A DNA stretch of 64,000 nt from Stutzerimonas nosocomialis. GTDB taxonomy: Bacteria > Pseudomonadota > Gammaproteobacteria > Pseudomonadales > Pseudomonadaceae. The DNA is taken from positions 1-64,000 of the forward strand of contig NZ_QLAE01000020.1 in the NCBI RefSeq assembly GCF_005876855.1, given 5' to 3'. Made by a program: the position numbers and the translations under genes. Within the stretch, counting starts at the first letter, position 1. Each line of letters begins with the position of its first letter. The notes under the pieces were generated by a model. That model saw only the letters and a list, made by a program, of their open reading frames with translations, made no database searches and was not told the origin of the DNA. Positions 1-8,289 of this stretch are shown piece after piece.

Positions 1-65
1 GTGACTGCGATGCTTGACAAGGCTCGAAAGGTTCATATACTCGCGCTCACTGTGAGCAATCCAAC

Positions 66-105
66 AAATCAAGGTTTCTTGCATAATGCGCTGAAGCCTT
101 GATTT
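66..105. repeat. Inverted repeat, element end
   Basis: A perfect 9-bp inverted repeat, AAATCAAGG (66-74) and CCTTGATTT (97-105), separated by 22 bases. It lies inside the putative element end, just left of the att-like sequence. It could be a terminator for a gene to the left or a recombinase arm site. No coding sequence is evident in 1-128. Confidence 0.35.
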
Positions 106-129
106 GGCCGGGATATTGAAGTTTGGGAT

Positions 130-151
130 TCAAATCCCCCCGGCTCCACCA
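130..151 (+). other. ssrA 3'-end fragment, probable attachment site
   Basis: The sequence from TTCAAAT to the terminal CCACCA at 151 has the T-loop, T-stem 3' half, acceptor 3' strand and CCA expected of the end of tmRNA. The matching 5' T-stem half is imperfect, and nothing upstream pairs with the GGCTCC acceptor strand or encodes the tag peptide, so the gene itself is not here. This is the pattern left when an integrase uses ssrA as target: the far end of the element carries a duplicated 3' fragment. The element and the intact ssrA would then lie to the left of the window. Confidence 0.6.
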
Positions 152-157
152 ATCCTT

Positions 158-184
158 AAAAGACGTCTCAGGACGTCTTTTTTT
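158..184 (+). terminator. Rho-independent terminator (ssrA-type position)
   Basis: A perfect 10-bp stem, AAAAGACGTC (158-167) and GACGTCTTTT (172-181), with loop TCAG and a T tail to 184. It starts six bases after the CCA end, where a tmRNA gene's own terminator would sit. This supports reading 152 onward as original chromosome downstream of ssrA. Confidence 0.85.
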
Positions 185-297
185 ATGCCTGAAAGAAGCC
201 CGTAAATACCGGGCCGCCTCCCAGATAGCGTTCAGCGGACCAACGACACCCGCTGCGAGCGTCTGTCGCTATCGGGGAGCCTTGCATCGGCAAGCCC

Positions 298-1188
298 TTA
301 GGGTTGTTGCGAGCGGAACTGGACCCCCAGCAACTGCTCGTAAACCTTGATCATGGCTCCCTTGTCGTCGCCACCATGGCCTTGCAGAAGTGCCGCCTGA
401 TAGGTGGCGGTTGCGGCAGCCAGAACAGGAAGTGGTATCCCCATCTGGACGCTCATTTGCGCACCATGGACAAGATCCTTGTAGGCATCTTTGAGGGGGT
501 ATCCGTTGCCAAAATCGCCCTTGAGTATGTGCGGGAGAAAGAACTCCGAGGCGTGGCTGCGCCCGGTGCCGCCGTTGACGATGGTTGTGATTTTTTGCGC
601 GTCCAGCCCCAGCTTGACGGCCATTGGCATGATTTCGGCCAGCGCTGCACAGTTGATATCGAACAATAGTTGATTGACGAGTTTGCTAAGTTGACCGGCC
701 CCCACCGCCCCCATGCGTTCGATGTGCGACGCCATGCTGCTCAGAACGGGGCGAACTCTGGCGAAGACGTCCTCGCTGCCCCCGCACATGGCCGTCAGGG
801 TTCCGGCGACCGCTCGTGATGCCATACCGGAGACAGGCGCATCCATGAAATCGACCCCGGCCGCAGCGAGTTGCTGCTGTATGTCGAGCGTTCTCGTGTA
901 ACCGATCGTGCTGGTGTCGACAACGGTGCTTCCGGCGCGCATCCACTGGACTATTCCGCTGGCACCAAACAGTACCTCGCTGACAGCCGCATCGTCGGGA
1001 AGTGAAAGAAAAACCAGATCGCAGTTGGCCAATACCTTGGGATCATCAGTGACGCGCGCGCCCAGGCCCTGAAATTCTTCGTATGACCGCCCGCTGCGCG
1101 AATGTACGACCAGGCCCGGATGTGAGCGCAGCAAATTCAACGCCATAGGACGCCCCATTTGCCCTAAACCCACAAATGCGATGTTCAT
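298..1188 (-). CDS. 3-hydroxyisobutyrate dehydrogenase-family oxidoreductase
   Basis: A 296-aa NAD(P)-dependent beta-hydroxyacid dehydrogenase. The N-terminus begins with a Rossmann fingerprint GLGQMG, followed by the substrate-loop motif DAPVSG and a GAGQLSKLVNQ segment carrying the family's catalytic lysine; the usual second Asn of that motif is Gln here. Length is normal for 3-hydroxyisobutyrate or tartronate semialdehyde reductases; the substrate cannot be told from sequence. The start at 1188 is chosen because GAGG lies nine bases upstream and the Rossmann fold begins at residue 2; an in-frame ATG at 1194 has worse spacing. It is the first gene after the putative attachment site and stands alone. 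Uneven GC suggests it may be an acquired flanking gene. Confidence 0.85.
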   Translation of the reverse strand: MNIAFVGLGQMGRPMALNLLRSHPGLVVHSRSGRSYEEFQGLGARVTDDPKVLANCDLVFLSLPDDAAVSEVLFGASGIVQWMRAGSTVVDTSTIGYTRTLDIQQQLAAAGVDFMDAPVSGMASRAVAGTLTAMCGGSEDVFARVRPVLSSMASHIERMGAVGAGQLSKLVNQLLFDINCAALAEIMPMAVKLGLDAQKITTIVNGGTGRSHASEFFLPHILKGDFGNGYPLKDAYKDLVHGAQMSVQMGIPLPVLAAATATYQAALLQGHGGDDKGAMIKVYEQLLGVQFRSQQP

Positions 1189-1631
1189 GTCCATGTTCCT
1201 CATACAAAAATCCGGTTTAAGAGAGTGACGCTGTAGATGCGGTGAGCCTTCTCGTTTGGGCAGTGTCATCGACTGCGACTTCAGTAGGAATGTGCCTGGG
1301 TTTCTACGAAGAGTTGCCGCCTTCGATGATGCCCGGCAGCGGCACCGAAATGTATCTGATGGTAGGAGCTTTGCACCTGAGCGTGGGCGTCGTGACGGCA
1401 ATGCCGATCACCCGTCTCGTGTCCGTCATGATTTTTGCCGAAGCCATCTACCAGAACTGGGCCAGCAGACCGAATCGCCACCACGCTCGCTAAACAGAGC
1501 TCATCGGAATCAGCGCTACGCTGGAAACTCTGCCGACCGCACGGTTGCCCAAGATGCATCACGGCAACCATTGTTCCCTCCCCTCCGAATCAGCAGCGGT
1601 TCGATATCGCCCCGCCCGCCAAGGAAACCCG
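1189..1631. other. Intergenic region, no recognised gene
   Basis: About 440 bases between divergent genes. Short frames exist on both strands, including an 83-aa plus-strand frame at 1242-1493, but none has a ribosome site or a recognisable product. The region should contain the promoters of both flanking genes; I see no convincing -35/-10 pair. Confidence 0.4.
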
Positions 1632-3086
1632 ATGCCCCATCCGAAACTCATTCACCACGGCGCCCGCGAAGGCGTCACCGGGTCGTGCCATCAGCTGTGG
1701 ATGGACGAGGACTGCAGTCTGCTGATCGATTGCGGCCAGTTTCAGGGGGAGGACGAGGGGCTGCACGGCGACGCGCTGGGGCTGGATTTTTCCATCGAGG
1801 GCATCAAGGCGTTGATCGTGACCCATGTGCACATCGACCATGTCGGGCGTATTCCGAACCTGCTGGCGGCGGGGTTCAGCGGGCCGATCCTGTGCAGCGA
1901 GCCTTCCGCCCGGCTGTTGCCCATCGTGCTGGAGGATGCGTTCCGTCTCTCCATCAGCCGGGATCAGGAGCAGCTGGAGCACTACCTCAAGGTCGTGGAG
2001 CAGCGCATCATCGCCCTGCCCTACGACCACTGGTTCAGCCTGCATGAGACCGAGACGGCCACCTGCAAGGTGCGTCTGCAGCCGGCGGGTCATGTGCTGG
2101 GGTCGGCCTATGTCGAGCTGGAGCTGAGCGGTCCCGCGTCGCCGGAGATGCGTGTCGTGTTCAGCGGCGATCTGGGCGCACCCCATTCGCCGATCCTGCC
2201 GGACCTCGTGCCACCCGAGCGCGCGGACCTGCTGATTTTGGAAAGCACCTACGGCGACCGCCGCCACGAGGACCGCGCGCACCGCCGCGAGCGCCTGCAG
2301 GCCGCCATCGAGCGGGCGCTGGCGGACCAGGGCACGGTGCTGATTCCCTCGTTCAGCATTGGCCGGACGCAGGAGCTGCTGTACGAGCTGGAGGAGATCC
2401 TTCACGAGAAGGCCGAGTCGACCGAGGCGAGCGGCACGCATGGCGAGCCCGGAAAGCCGCGCAAGGACGGCGCGCCCGATATCGACTGGCCCCAGCTGCC
2501 CATCATTCTCGACTCGCCCCTGGCCAGCCGATTCACCAAAACCTACAAGGAGCTGCAGGGCTACTGGGACGAGGACGCCCGGCATCGCCTGGACGAAGGA
2601 CGCAAGCCGCTGTCGTTCAAGCAGCTCATCAGGGTGGACGCCCACGACGAGCACATGCGCATCGTCGAGCACCTCGCCGACACCGCGCGCCCCGCCATCG
2701 TCATCGCCGGCAACGGCATGTGCTCGGGCGGGCGGATCGTGAACTACCTGAAGGCCATGCTGGGCGACCCCCGGCATAACGTGGTGTTCGTCGGCTACCA
2801 GGGCAAGGGGACGCCGGGGCGGGAGATCCAGACCCATGGACCGGAGGGCGGTTTCGTCGACCTGGACGGGGAGCGCATCGACATCCGCGCCGGCATCGAC
2901 AGCGTAGGCGGCTATTCCGCCCACGCCGACCAGGCCGATCTGGTCGGCTTCGTGACGCGCATGAAGCAGTGGCCCAAGGAAATCCGCCTGATCCATGGCG
3001 AAGCCCAGGCCAAGCAGCGTCTGGCCGCCATCCTGAAGGCGCGGTATCGGGAGGCGGGAAAGGAAGGCCAGGTCACCATCCCCTAG
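1632..3086 (+). CDS. Beta-CASP metallo-beta-lactamase (RNA-processing exonuclease family)
   Basis: A 484-aa cytoplasmic MBL-fold nuclease of the YSH1/CPSF type. The zinc-binding motif HVHIDH is at about residues 65-70, preceded by the LLIDCGQFQG strand. Further ligands lie in GHVLGSAY, the FSGDLG strand and the C-terminal GGYSAHAD motif. The beta-CASP region (PIILDSPLA, then ARPAIVIAGNGMCSGG) separates the MBL halves. The family cleaves or trims RNA, but a substrate for this bacterial group is not established. ATG at 1632 is chosen because AAGGAAA lies just upstream; the frame is open further upstream without homology. It stands alone and converges on ggt. Confidence 0.9.
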   Translation: MPHPKLIHHGAREGVTGSCHQLWMDEDCSLLIDCGQFQGEDEGLHGDALGLDFSIEGIKALIVTHVHIDHVGRIPNLLAAGFSGPILCSEPSARLLPIVLEDAFRLSISRDQEQLEHYLKVVEQRIIALPYDHWFSLHETETATCKVRLQPAGHVLGSAYVELELSGPASPEMRVVFSGDLGAPHSPILPDLVPPERADLLILESTYGDRRHEDRAHRRERLQAAIERALADQGTVLIPSFSIGRTQELLYELEEILHEKAESTEASGTHGEPGKPRKDGAPDIDWPQLPIILDSPLASRFTKTYKELQGYWDEDARHRLDEGRKPLSFKQLIRVDAHDEHMRIVEHLADTARPAIVIAGNGMCSGGRIVNYLKAMLGDPRHNVVFVGYQGKGTPGREIQTHGPEGGFVDLDGERIDIRAGIDSVGGYSAHADQADLVGFVTRMKQWPKEIRLIHGEAQAKQRLAAILKARYREAGKEGQVTIP

Positions 3087-3195
3087 TGCTCTGCCGAAGC
3101 CGCCGGATGATTCATTTCCAGCGCCAGAACCTACGCAGGAGGCTGGTCGCCCTCCAGGACAACCGACCGCCACCTCACTTGGCCAGGTCACCTCA

Positions 3196-4869
3196 TCAGG
3201 GTTTGACCACCAGGCCGACGCCGCGCCCGCGCGGGTCCGAGGCGGTTTTCAGGCCGTTGCCATCGACACCTATCGCCTGGATGTCCCCCATCAGCCAGCC
3301 CTGATCCTCGAGCGTGTAGCCCATGGCTTTGAGCTCGTCCGCGACCTGACCGGTCAGCGGCGCGTAGGCGTCGTAGTAGATGGTGTCCTTGGGCAACAAC
3401 TGATGGTGCACGCGCTGCGCGGCGACGGCCTGCTCCAACGGCAGGCCGAAGTCATAGACGTTGTTCAGCACCTGGAAGATCGAGGTGAATATGCGCGAGC
3501 CGCCCGGCGTGCCGAGCACCAGGCTGACCTTGCCGTCGCGCGTGACGATGCTCGGGCTCATGGACGACAGCATGCGCTTGCCGGGTTCGATGGCATTGGC
3601 GTCACTGCCGACCACGCCGAAGGCATTGGCGACACCGGGTTTGGCGCTGAAGTCGTCCATCTCGTTGTTGAGCAGGAATCCGGCGCCCTCGACCACTACC
3701 CCGCTGCCGTAGTCCAGATTGAGCGTATAGGTGTTGCTCACTGCATTCCCTTGTGCGTCGACGATCGAGAAATGGGTCGTCTGCCTCGGCTCCAGGCCGG
3801 GGCGCACCTGCTCCGTTTCGGAGATCGCCGAAGGGTCGATCTCGGCGGCGCGCTGCTTCAGATAGTCCGGCGCGGTCAGCTGCGCCACCGGCACGTCGGA
3901 GAAGTCCGGATCGCCCAGGTAGTCGGCACGGTCGGCAAAGACGCGCTTCTCGATCTCCGCGAGCAGATGGATGTAGCGCGCCGAGTTCAGCTCGACGCCT
4001 TTGAAATCAGCGGCGCGCTGCTCCTTGATGCCGATCAGCTGTGCCAGCGCAATGCCACCGGAGCTGGGCAGCGGCGCGGTGTAGAGACTGTTGCCCTGCC
4101 AGTCGACACGCATCGGCTCGCGCCATTTGATACGGTAGTCGGCCAGATCCTCCTTGGAGATGAGCCCACCGTCACGCTGCATCTGGGCCACCAGCAGGTC
4201 GGCCGTCCTGCCCTTGTAGAAGTCATCGGGCCCCTTGTCGGCGATGCGCTCCAGTGTCTCGGCCAGCTCTGCCTGGCGGAAGGTGGAGCCCGATCGCATG
4301 CTGCCGAAGTAATTTTCGAAGTTGGTCTTCCCGTCGAACAGCCCGATGGCGTCCTCGCGGTACTGGTACTGCTGGTCGGCCACCGTGAAGCCCTCGCGGG
4401 CATAGCCGACCGCCGGGGTGATGAGTTCGCTCCAGGGCAATTTGCCGAAGCGCCGGTGCGCCTCCCACATACCCAGTACGGTGCCGGGCACGCCGGCCGC
4501 CTTGGCGCCGACCAGGCTCAGGTTTTCGATCACCTCCCCCTGGTCGTCCAGGTACATGGCCTTGCCGGCGGCCTTGGGCGCGACTTCCCGGTAGTCCAGA
4601 AAGTACGGCTTGCCTTCGACGTACAAGGTCATGAACCCGCCGCCACCAATGTTGCCCGCCTCGGGATAGGTGACGGCCAGCGTGAAGGCGGCCGCCACCG
4701 CGGCGTCCACGGCATTACCGCCGGACTGGAGCACCTGAGCGGCGACCTTGGCGCTGTACTCGTCGGGCGCGGCGACCGCGCCACCTTCAAGGGCGGCCCC
4801 GAAGGCGACGTGGCTCGTGGCGGCGATCGCCGCGCCAAGGGTCAGCTGGGTGATGTGAAGCAAACGCAT
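3196..4869 (-). CDS. ggt: Gamma-glutamyltransferase precursor
   Basis: A 557-aa periplasmic Ntn-hydrolase that transfers or hydrolyses the gamma-glutamyl group of glutathione. A signal peptide covers about residues 1-25. The large subunit contains GGNAVDAAVAAAFTL and NIGGGGFM. The autoprocessing site is TTHFS at about residue 364, where the first Thr becomes the nucleophile of the small subunit. GTPGGSRIF near the C-terminus is the glycine-rich oxyanion region. ATG at 4869 is preferred over 4878: AAGAAGG abuts the upstream ATG but is nine bases from this one. It is monocistronic and lies next to the metal-uptake operon with no obvious link to it. Confidence 0.95.
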   Translation of the reverse strand: MRLLHITQLTLGAAIAATSHVAFGAALEGGAVAAPDEYSAKVAAQVLQSGGNAVDAAVAAAFTLAVTYPEAGNIGGGGFMTLYVEGKPYFLDYREVAPKAAGKAMYLDDQGEVIENLSLVGAKAAGVPGTVLGMWEAHRRFGKLPWSELITPAVGYAREGFTVADQQYQYREDAIGLFDGKTNFENYFGSMRSGSTFRQAELAETLERIADKGPDDFYKGRTADLLVAQMQRDGGLISKEDLADYRIKWREPMRVDWQGNSLYTAPLPSSGGIALAQLIGIKEQRAADFKGVELNSARYIHLLAEIEKRVFADRADYLGDPDFSDVPVAQLTAPDYLKQRAAEIDPSAISETEQVRPGLEPRQTTHFSIVDAQGNAVSNTYTLNLDYGSGVVVEGAGFLLNNEMDDFSAKPGVANAFGVVGSDANAIEPGKRMLSSMSPSIVTRDGKVSLVLGTPGGSRIFTSIFQVLNNVYDFGLPLEQAVAAQRVHHQLLPKDTIYYDAYAPLTGQVADELKAMGYTLEDQGWLMGDIQAIGVDGNGLKTASDPRGRGVGLVVKP

Positions 4870-5032
4870 CGTGCTCATCCTTCTTGTTGTGATTGCGGCC
4901 TCCCCGGCGATGATCGGGGGCGGTACTCAATCCAACATAGACGACAGACGCGGCGACGACCGCTTCGCTCGCAGCAGACTGCAGACGTGCGTTAGGGCGT
5001 TCGAGAACGGGGGCGGCTGACGCGTCGAAGGC

Positions 5033-6100
5033 TCAGCTGAGTTCTGCGCTCGGTCGCCTTCCACGGAGCAGGACGTAGAGCGCCACAGGCGCCCCGACCA
5101 ACCCGATGACGGCGTTCAGGTGCAGGACGTGGCGGCTCCATGGCAGGTGCGTGACCAGATCCGCCGCGAGCCCCAGGGCGGCACCGGTCAACACCACGCC
5201 GGGCAGGAGCACCCGGTGATCGGCACTGCCGAAAAGGCCCCGGGTCACCTGGGCCGCCACCAGCCCGAGAAACGCGACCGGCCCGCAGAAGGCGGTCACC
5301 AGACCACATAGCCAGGCCGCGACGAACAGGGAACAGCGCCGGACCCGCTGGACCGGCATGCCCATCGAGGCCGCGTAGCGCTCGCCGAGCAACAGGGCGT
5401 TCAACGGCTTGATCAGCGCTGCCAGCGCCAGCAACCCCAGGGCCACGCCGGGGATCAGCAGACGCAGCTGGTCTACCGTTGCGCCGGCGAAGCTGGCATC
5501 GTCCCAGGCCTTGAACGCGCGGGCCTGGTTTTCGTCGATGAAGTGCATCAGCACGCTGATCAGGCCCACGGCCAGGTAGCCCAGCATCAGCCCGCAGATC
5601 AGCAGGGTGATGGCGTTCAACCGGCTCGAGAGCACGGCCAGCAGACTGAGCAGCAGGGTCGAGCCCGCCACCGAGGCGAGCGCGAGGCCCAGATCGCCGA
5701 GCAGGCCGAAACGGACCAGCAACGCGTTGCCGGCGACGCCGGCGAAGGTGACCAACACCGCCGCCCCCAGCCGCGCGCTGTGCACGATGCCGAGCACGAA
5801 CGGATCCGCCAGCGGGTTGCGGAACAGGGTCTGCAACAGCAGGCCGGCGGCGCCCAGCGCAGCCCCGGAGCACAAGGCATTGAGTGCCCGAGGCAGGCGG
5901 AAGTCGAACAGGATGTTGCGCCACACCTCGCCCACGTCCTGCCCCAGCAGCGCGCCCATCACGGCTTCCAGCGGAATGGCCACCACGCCGATGCTGAGTT
6001 CGGCCACGAACAGCAGGGCGACGCACAGGCCAAGTCCGACGTAGGGCAACCAGGCCTGTCGGGTTGACGGGTCATCGAGCTCGGCAGTGAAGTCGGTCAT
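5033..6100 (-). CDS. FecCD-family ABC transporter permease (Zur-linked)
   Basis: A 355-aa polytopic inner-membrane permease of the FecCD/BtuC class. It has the conserved RLPRALNALCSGAALGAAGLLLQTLFRNPLADPFVLGI block in its first third, about nine to ten hydrophobic segments, and the GPVAFLGLVAAQVTR motif that contacts the ATPase. ATG at 6100 overlaps the upstream stop (ATGA, 6097-6100), giving translational coupling; the frame extends upstream without homology. It is the last gene of the receptor, ATPase, binding protein, permease operon. In PAO1 the same order, PA2911-PA2914, is reported to respond to zinc limitation (recalled). The substrate may be a metallophore or metal chelate rather than free zinc. 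Confidence 0.92.
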   Translation of the reverse strand: MTDFTAELDDPSTRQAWLPYVGLGLCVALLFVAELSIGVVAIPLEAVMGALLGQDVGEVWRNILFDFRLPRALNALCSGAALGAAGLLLQTLFRNPLADPFVLGIVHSARLGAAVLVTFAGVAGNALLVRFGLLGDLGLALASVAGSTLLLSLLAVLSSRLNAITLLICGLMLGYLAVGLISVLMHFIDENQARAFKAWDDASFAGATVDQLRLLIPGVALGLLALAALIKPLNALLLGERYAASMGMPVQRVRRCSLFVAAWLCGLVTAFCGPVAFLGLVAAQVTRGLFGSADHRVLLPGVVLTGAALGLAADLVTHLPWSRHVLHLNAVIGLVGAPVALYVLLRGRRPSAELS

Positions 6101-7323
6101 GGCAAACGCCGCAGGAAAGTGGGTGGTACGGGCGACTGGAGAAGGTCGGGATGCAGCGCCTGCACCAGCTCGGCGAGTGCCAGGTGCGGACGGGTCATGC
6201 CGTTGTCGTGCGCCGGCGATGCCCAGGCGCCGATGTAGCCTCTGTCGAAGGCATAGACCTGCCCTTTCCGGACGGAGGCGAACCAGGCGGCGCGGGGCGT
6301 GACCTCGAGCATTTGCGCCAGCGACGCATGGCCGGACTGGACGCCGATCCACACGGGCGCCTCGGCGCCGGCGACGTAGACTTCCTCGAAGCCCAGCTGC
6401 AACAGACTGCCGTGCTTGCGCAGGCCCGACAGCACGTAATCGCCCCCCGCATCGGCCAGCAGTTGAGCGCGCTGGTTCAGCGCGCCGAAGACTTCGAAGC
6501 TGTCCCGCCCGGAAGGAAAGCCAGCCATGACAGCCGGGCGCTGCGGTGCCTGTGCGGCCAGGTCCCGCCAGTGCAGATACTCCCGTTCAACCCGAGCGAA
6601 ATGCCGGTTGGCTTCGACCTCGCGGTTGACCAGCAGCGCCAGGAACTTGAGCCACTCGGCGCGGCCCAGGGGATGGCCTTCCAGATGATCGGCCTGCGGC
6701 AGCGCGCGCACACCGACCCGCTGTAGCTGCGGGTGCAGGTTGAACTGCGGATACGCCGAATAGAAGCTCAGGTAGACGTCGGGCCGGACCGTCATGATCG
6801 GCTCGATGTTGGCATGGGCGTAGCCCCACAACTCCTGGATACCGCCTTGCGCGATGCGTCGGCGTACGCTTTCGACGGTGGGGGTCCGGACGTTTTCGAT
6901 GCCCACCAGCCGGTCGACGATGCCCAACTCGTCCGCCGCGCCGAGCATCGCCGAGTTGCCGGTGGCCAGACGACGGATCGGCACCTGCACCACCACCGTC
7001 ATGGCATCGTGCTCGGGTACCGGCGTGCCGCATTGCACCAGCAGGATGTTCAGCGTCTCGCCGGTATTCACGCTCGGCCTGAAGCGCACCCGTTTGTAGT
7101 GCCCGGCGTACTCGACTGAAAGCTGGCCGGACCAGTCGAACCGGGTGCGCTCGGGGAAGTAGTCGACGCCTTCGCGGTAATCGCCCACGCAGGCCGCATC
7201 GAGATTGCGCGCGGGCGCCTCACCGACCGCCTGCGCGGGGTACTGCCCCAGTGGAGGGGCGTCCATGCGTTCGCAACCGGCATGCAGCAGGGTCGCGATC
7301 ACCAGCAGAGACTTGAACCTCAC
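6097..7323 (-). CDS. ABC transporter substrate-binding lipoprotein (TroA/BtuF-like)
   Basis: A 408-aa periplasmic binding protein. The N-terminus is a lipoprotein signal, MRFKSLLVIATLLHAGC, with Cys17 as the lipidated residue. A two-lobed TroA-type fold is suggested by RRLATGNSAMLGAADELGIVDRLVGI, by NIEPIMTVRPDVYLSF, and by GGDYVLSGLRKHGS before the C-terminal lobe. It is longer than typical FecB or BtuF (about 270-340 aa), with some 60 extra residues before the first lobe. It overlaps the ATPase gene upstream by four bases and the permease downstream by four. It would capture the chelate released by the receptor encoded in the same operon. Confidence 0.88.
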   Translation of the reverse strand: MRFKSLLVIATLLHAGCERMDAPPLGQYPAQAVGEAPARNLDAACVGDYREGVDYFPERTRFDWSGQLSVEYAGHYKRVRFRPSVNTGETLNILLVQCGTPVPEHDAMTVVVQVPIRRLATGNSAMLGAADELGIVDRLVGIENVRTPTVESVRRRIAQGGIQELWGYAHANIEPIMTVRPDVYLSFYSAYPQFNLHPQLQRVGVRALPQADHLEGHPLGRAEWLKFLALLVNREVEANRHFARVEREYLHWRDLAAQAPQRPAVMAGFPSGRDSFEVFGALNQRAQLLADAGGDYVLSGLRKHGSLLQLGFEEVYVAGAEAPVWIGVQSGHASLAQMLEVTPRAAWFASVRKGQVYAFDRGYIGAWASPAHDNGMTRPHLALAELVQALHPDLLQSPVPPTFLRRLP

Positions 7324-8288
7324 CGCAACGCCTCGACCGCTTCGACCAGCTCGCCGAGCCGGGCGAAGGCCTGCTCGCGGCCCGCGCTCAGCAGGCGATA
7401 GACGCCTGGCTCGACCTGCACCGTCAGCGCTGCCGTGCCCGCCTCATGGAAGCCGATCCGCTCCAGCGCGCGTAAAGCCCAGGTGCGTGCCTGGCCCTCG
7501 CCGACCAGCCGCACGGGTTTGCCGACCGCGCGGGTCACGCCCCATTCGCCACGCTCGCTGTCGAAGCGCAGGCCGGATGAGAGGAAAGCCTTGCCCAGGC
7601 TGCCGTCGAGCACCAGATCTTCCGGCGCGCCGACGTGCATCTGCCGCTGGCTATCCAGCAGCCAGAGCACGTCGGCACAACGCAGGGCGAGGTCCAGATC
7701 ATGACAGGACAGCAGCACCGCGAGCCGTTGCTCGCGCGCGAGACGCTGCAACAGGTGCAGCACTTCGATGCGCCTGGGCAGATCCAGAAACGCCGTGATC
7801 TCGTCCAGCAGCAATACCTTGGGCGCCTGCGCCAATGCCCTTGCCAGCATGATCCGCTGCCGCTCGCCGTCCGACATCGCGGCCACCGCCTTGCCGGCCA
7901 ACCCCATGGCGTCGACGGCCTCCAGCGCCTGGCAGACCTGCCGCCGGTCGGCGGGCCCCAGCCGCCCGCTCCAGCCCAAGTGCGGGTAGCGCCCCAGGGC
8001 GGCGAGTTCGAAGCCGGTCAGAAGCCCCACCTCGACCCGGTCGGTCAGCACGACGGCGAGCTGCCGCGCCCTTTCGGCTGCGCCGAGCGCGTGCAGTTCG
8101 ACTCCGTCGAGCAGCACCCGGCCAGCGGTGGCCGGCTGCATGCCGGTGAGGGTACGGATCAAGGTGGACTTGCCGGCGCCGTTGGCGCCCAGCAGGCAAA
8201 CCATGCGCCCCGCCTTGAGTTCCAGATCCAGGGGACCGAGGAGCGTCTGCCCGCCATAGCCGACGCCCAATGCTTCGGTGCGCAACAT
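7320..8288 (-). CDS. FecE-like ABC transporter ATPase with C-terminal extension
   Basis: A 322-aa ABC ATPase. Walker A is GANGAGKST near residue 35, the signature MSDGERQR replaces the usual LSGGQ, and Walker B is KVLLLDEITAFLD. FecE-type ATPases are about 255 aa; here roughly 80 additional residues follow the core, after LVLDGSLGKAF, and contain no motif I recognise. The start codon lies one base after the receptor stop (TAG-G-ATG), and the end overlaps the binding-protein start by four bases, so the whole operon is translationally coupled. It powers the permease at 5033-6100. Confidence 0.92.
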   Translation of the reverse strand: MLRTEALGVGYGGQTLLGPLDLELKAGRMVCLLGANGAGKSTLIRTLTGMQPATAGRVLLDGVELHALGAAERARQLAVVLTDRVEVGLLTGFELAALGRYPHLGWSGRLGPADRRQVCQALEAVDAMGLAGKAVAAMSDGERQRIMLARALAQAPKVLLLDEITAFLDLPRRIEVLHLLQRLAREQRLAVLLSCHDLDLALRCADVLWLLDSQRQMHVGAPEDLVLDGSLGKAFLSSGLRFDSERGEWGVTRAVGKPVRLVGEGQARTWALRALERIGFHEAGTAALTVQVEPGVYRLLSAGREQAFARLGELVEAVEALR

Positions 8289-8289
8289 C

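Noticed and set aside
1-151. Complete tmRNA or tRNA gene
   Set aside because: Only the terminal 22 bases fit; no acceptor 5' partner, anticodon arm or tag-peptide frame is present upstream.
1242-1493. 83-aa plus-strand frame
   Set aside because: No ribosome site, no recognisable product, and composition does not look coding; kept as intergenic.
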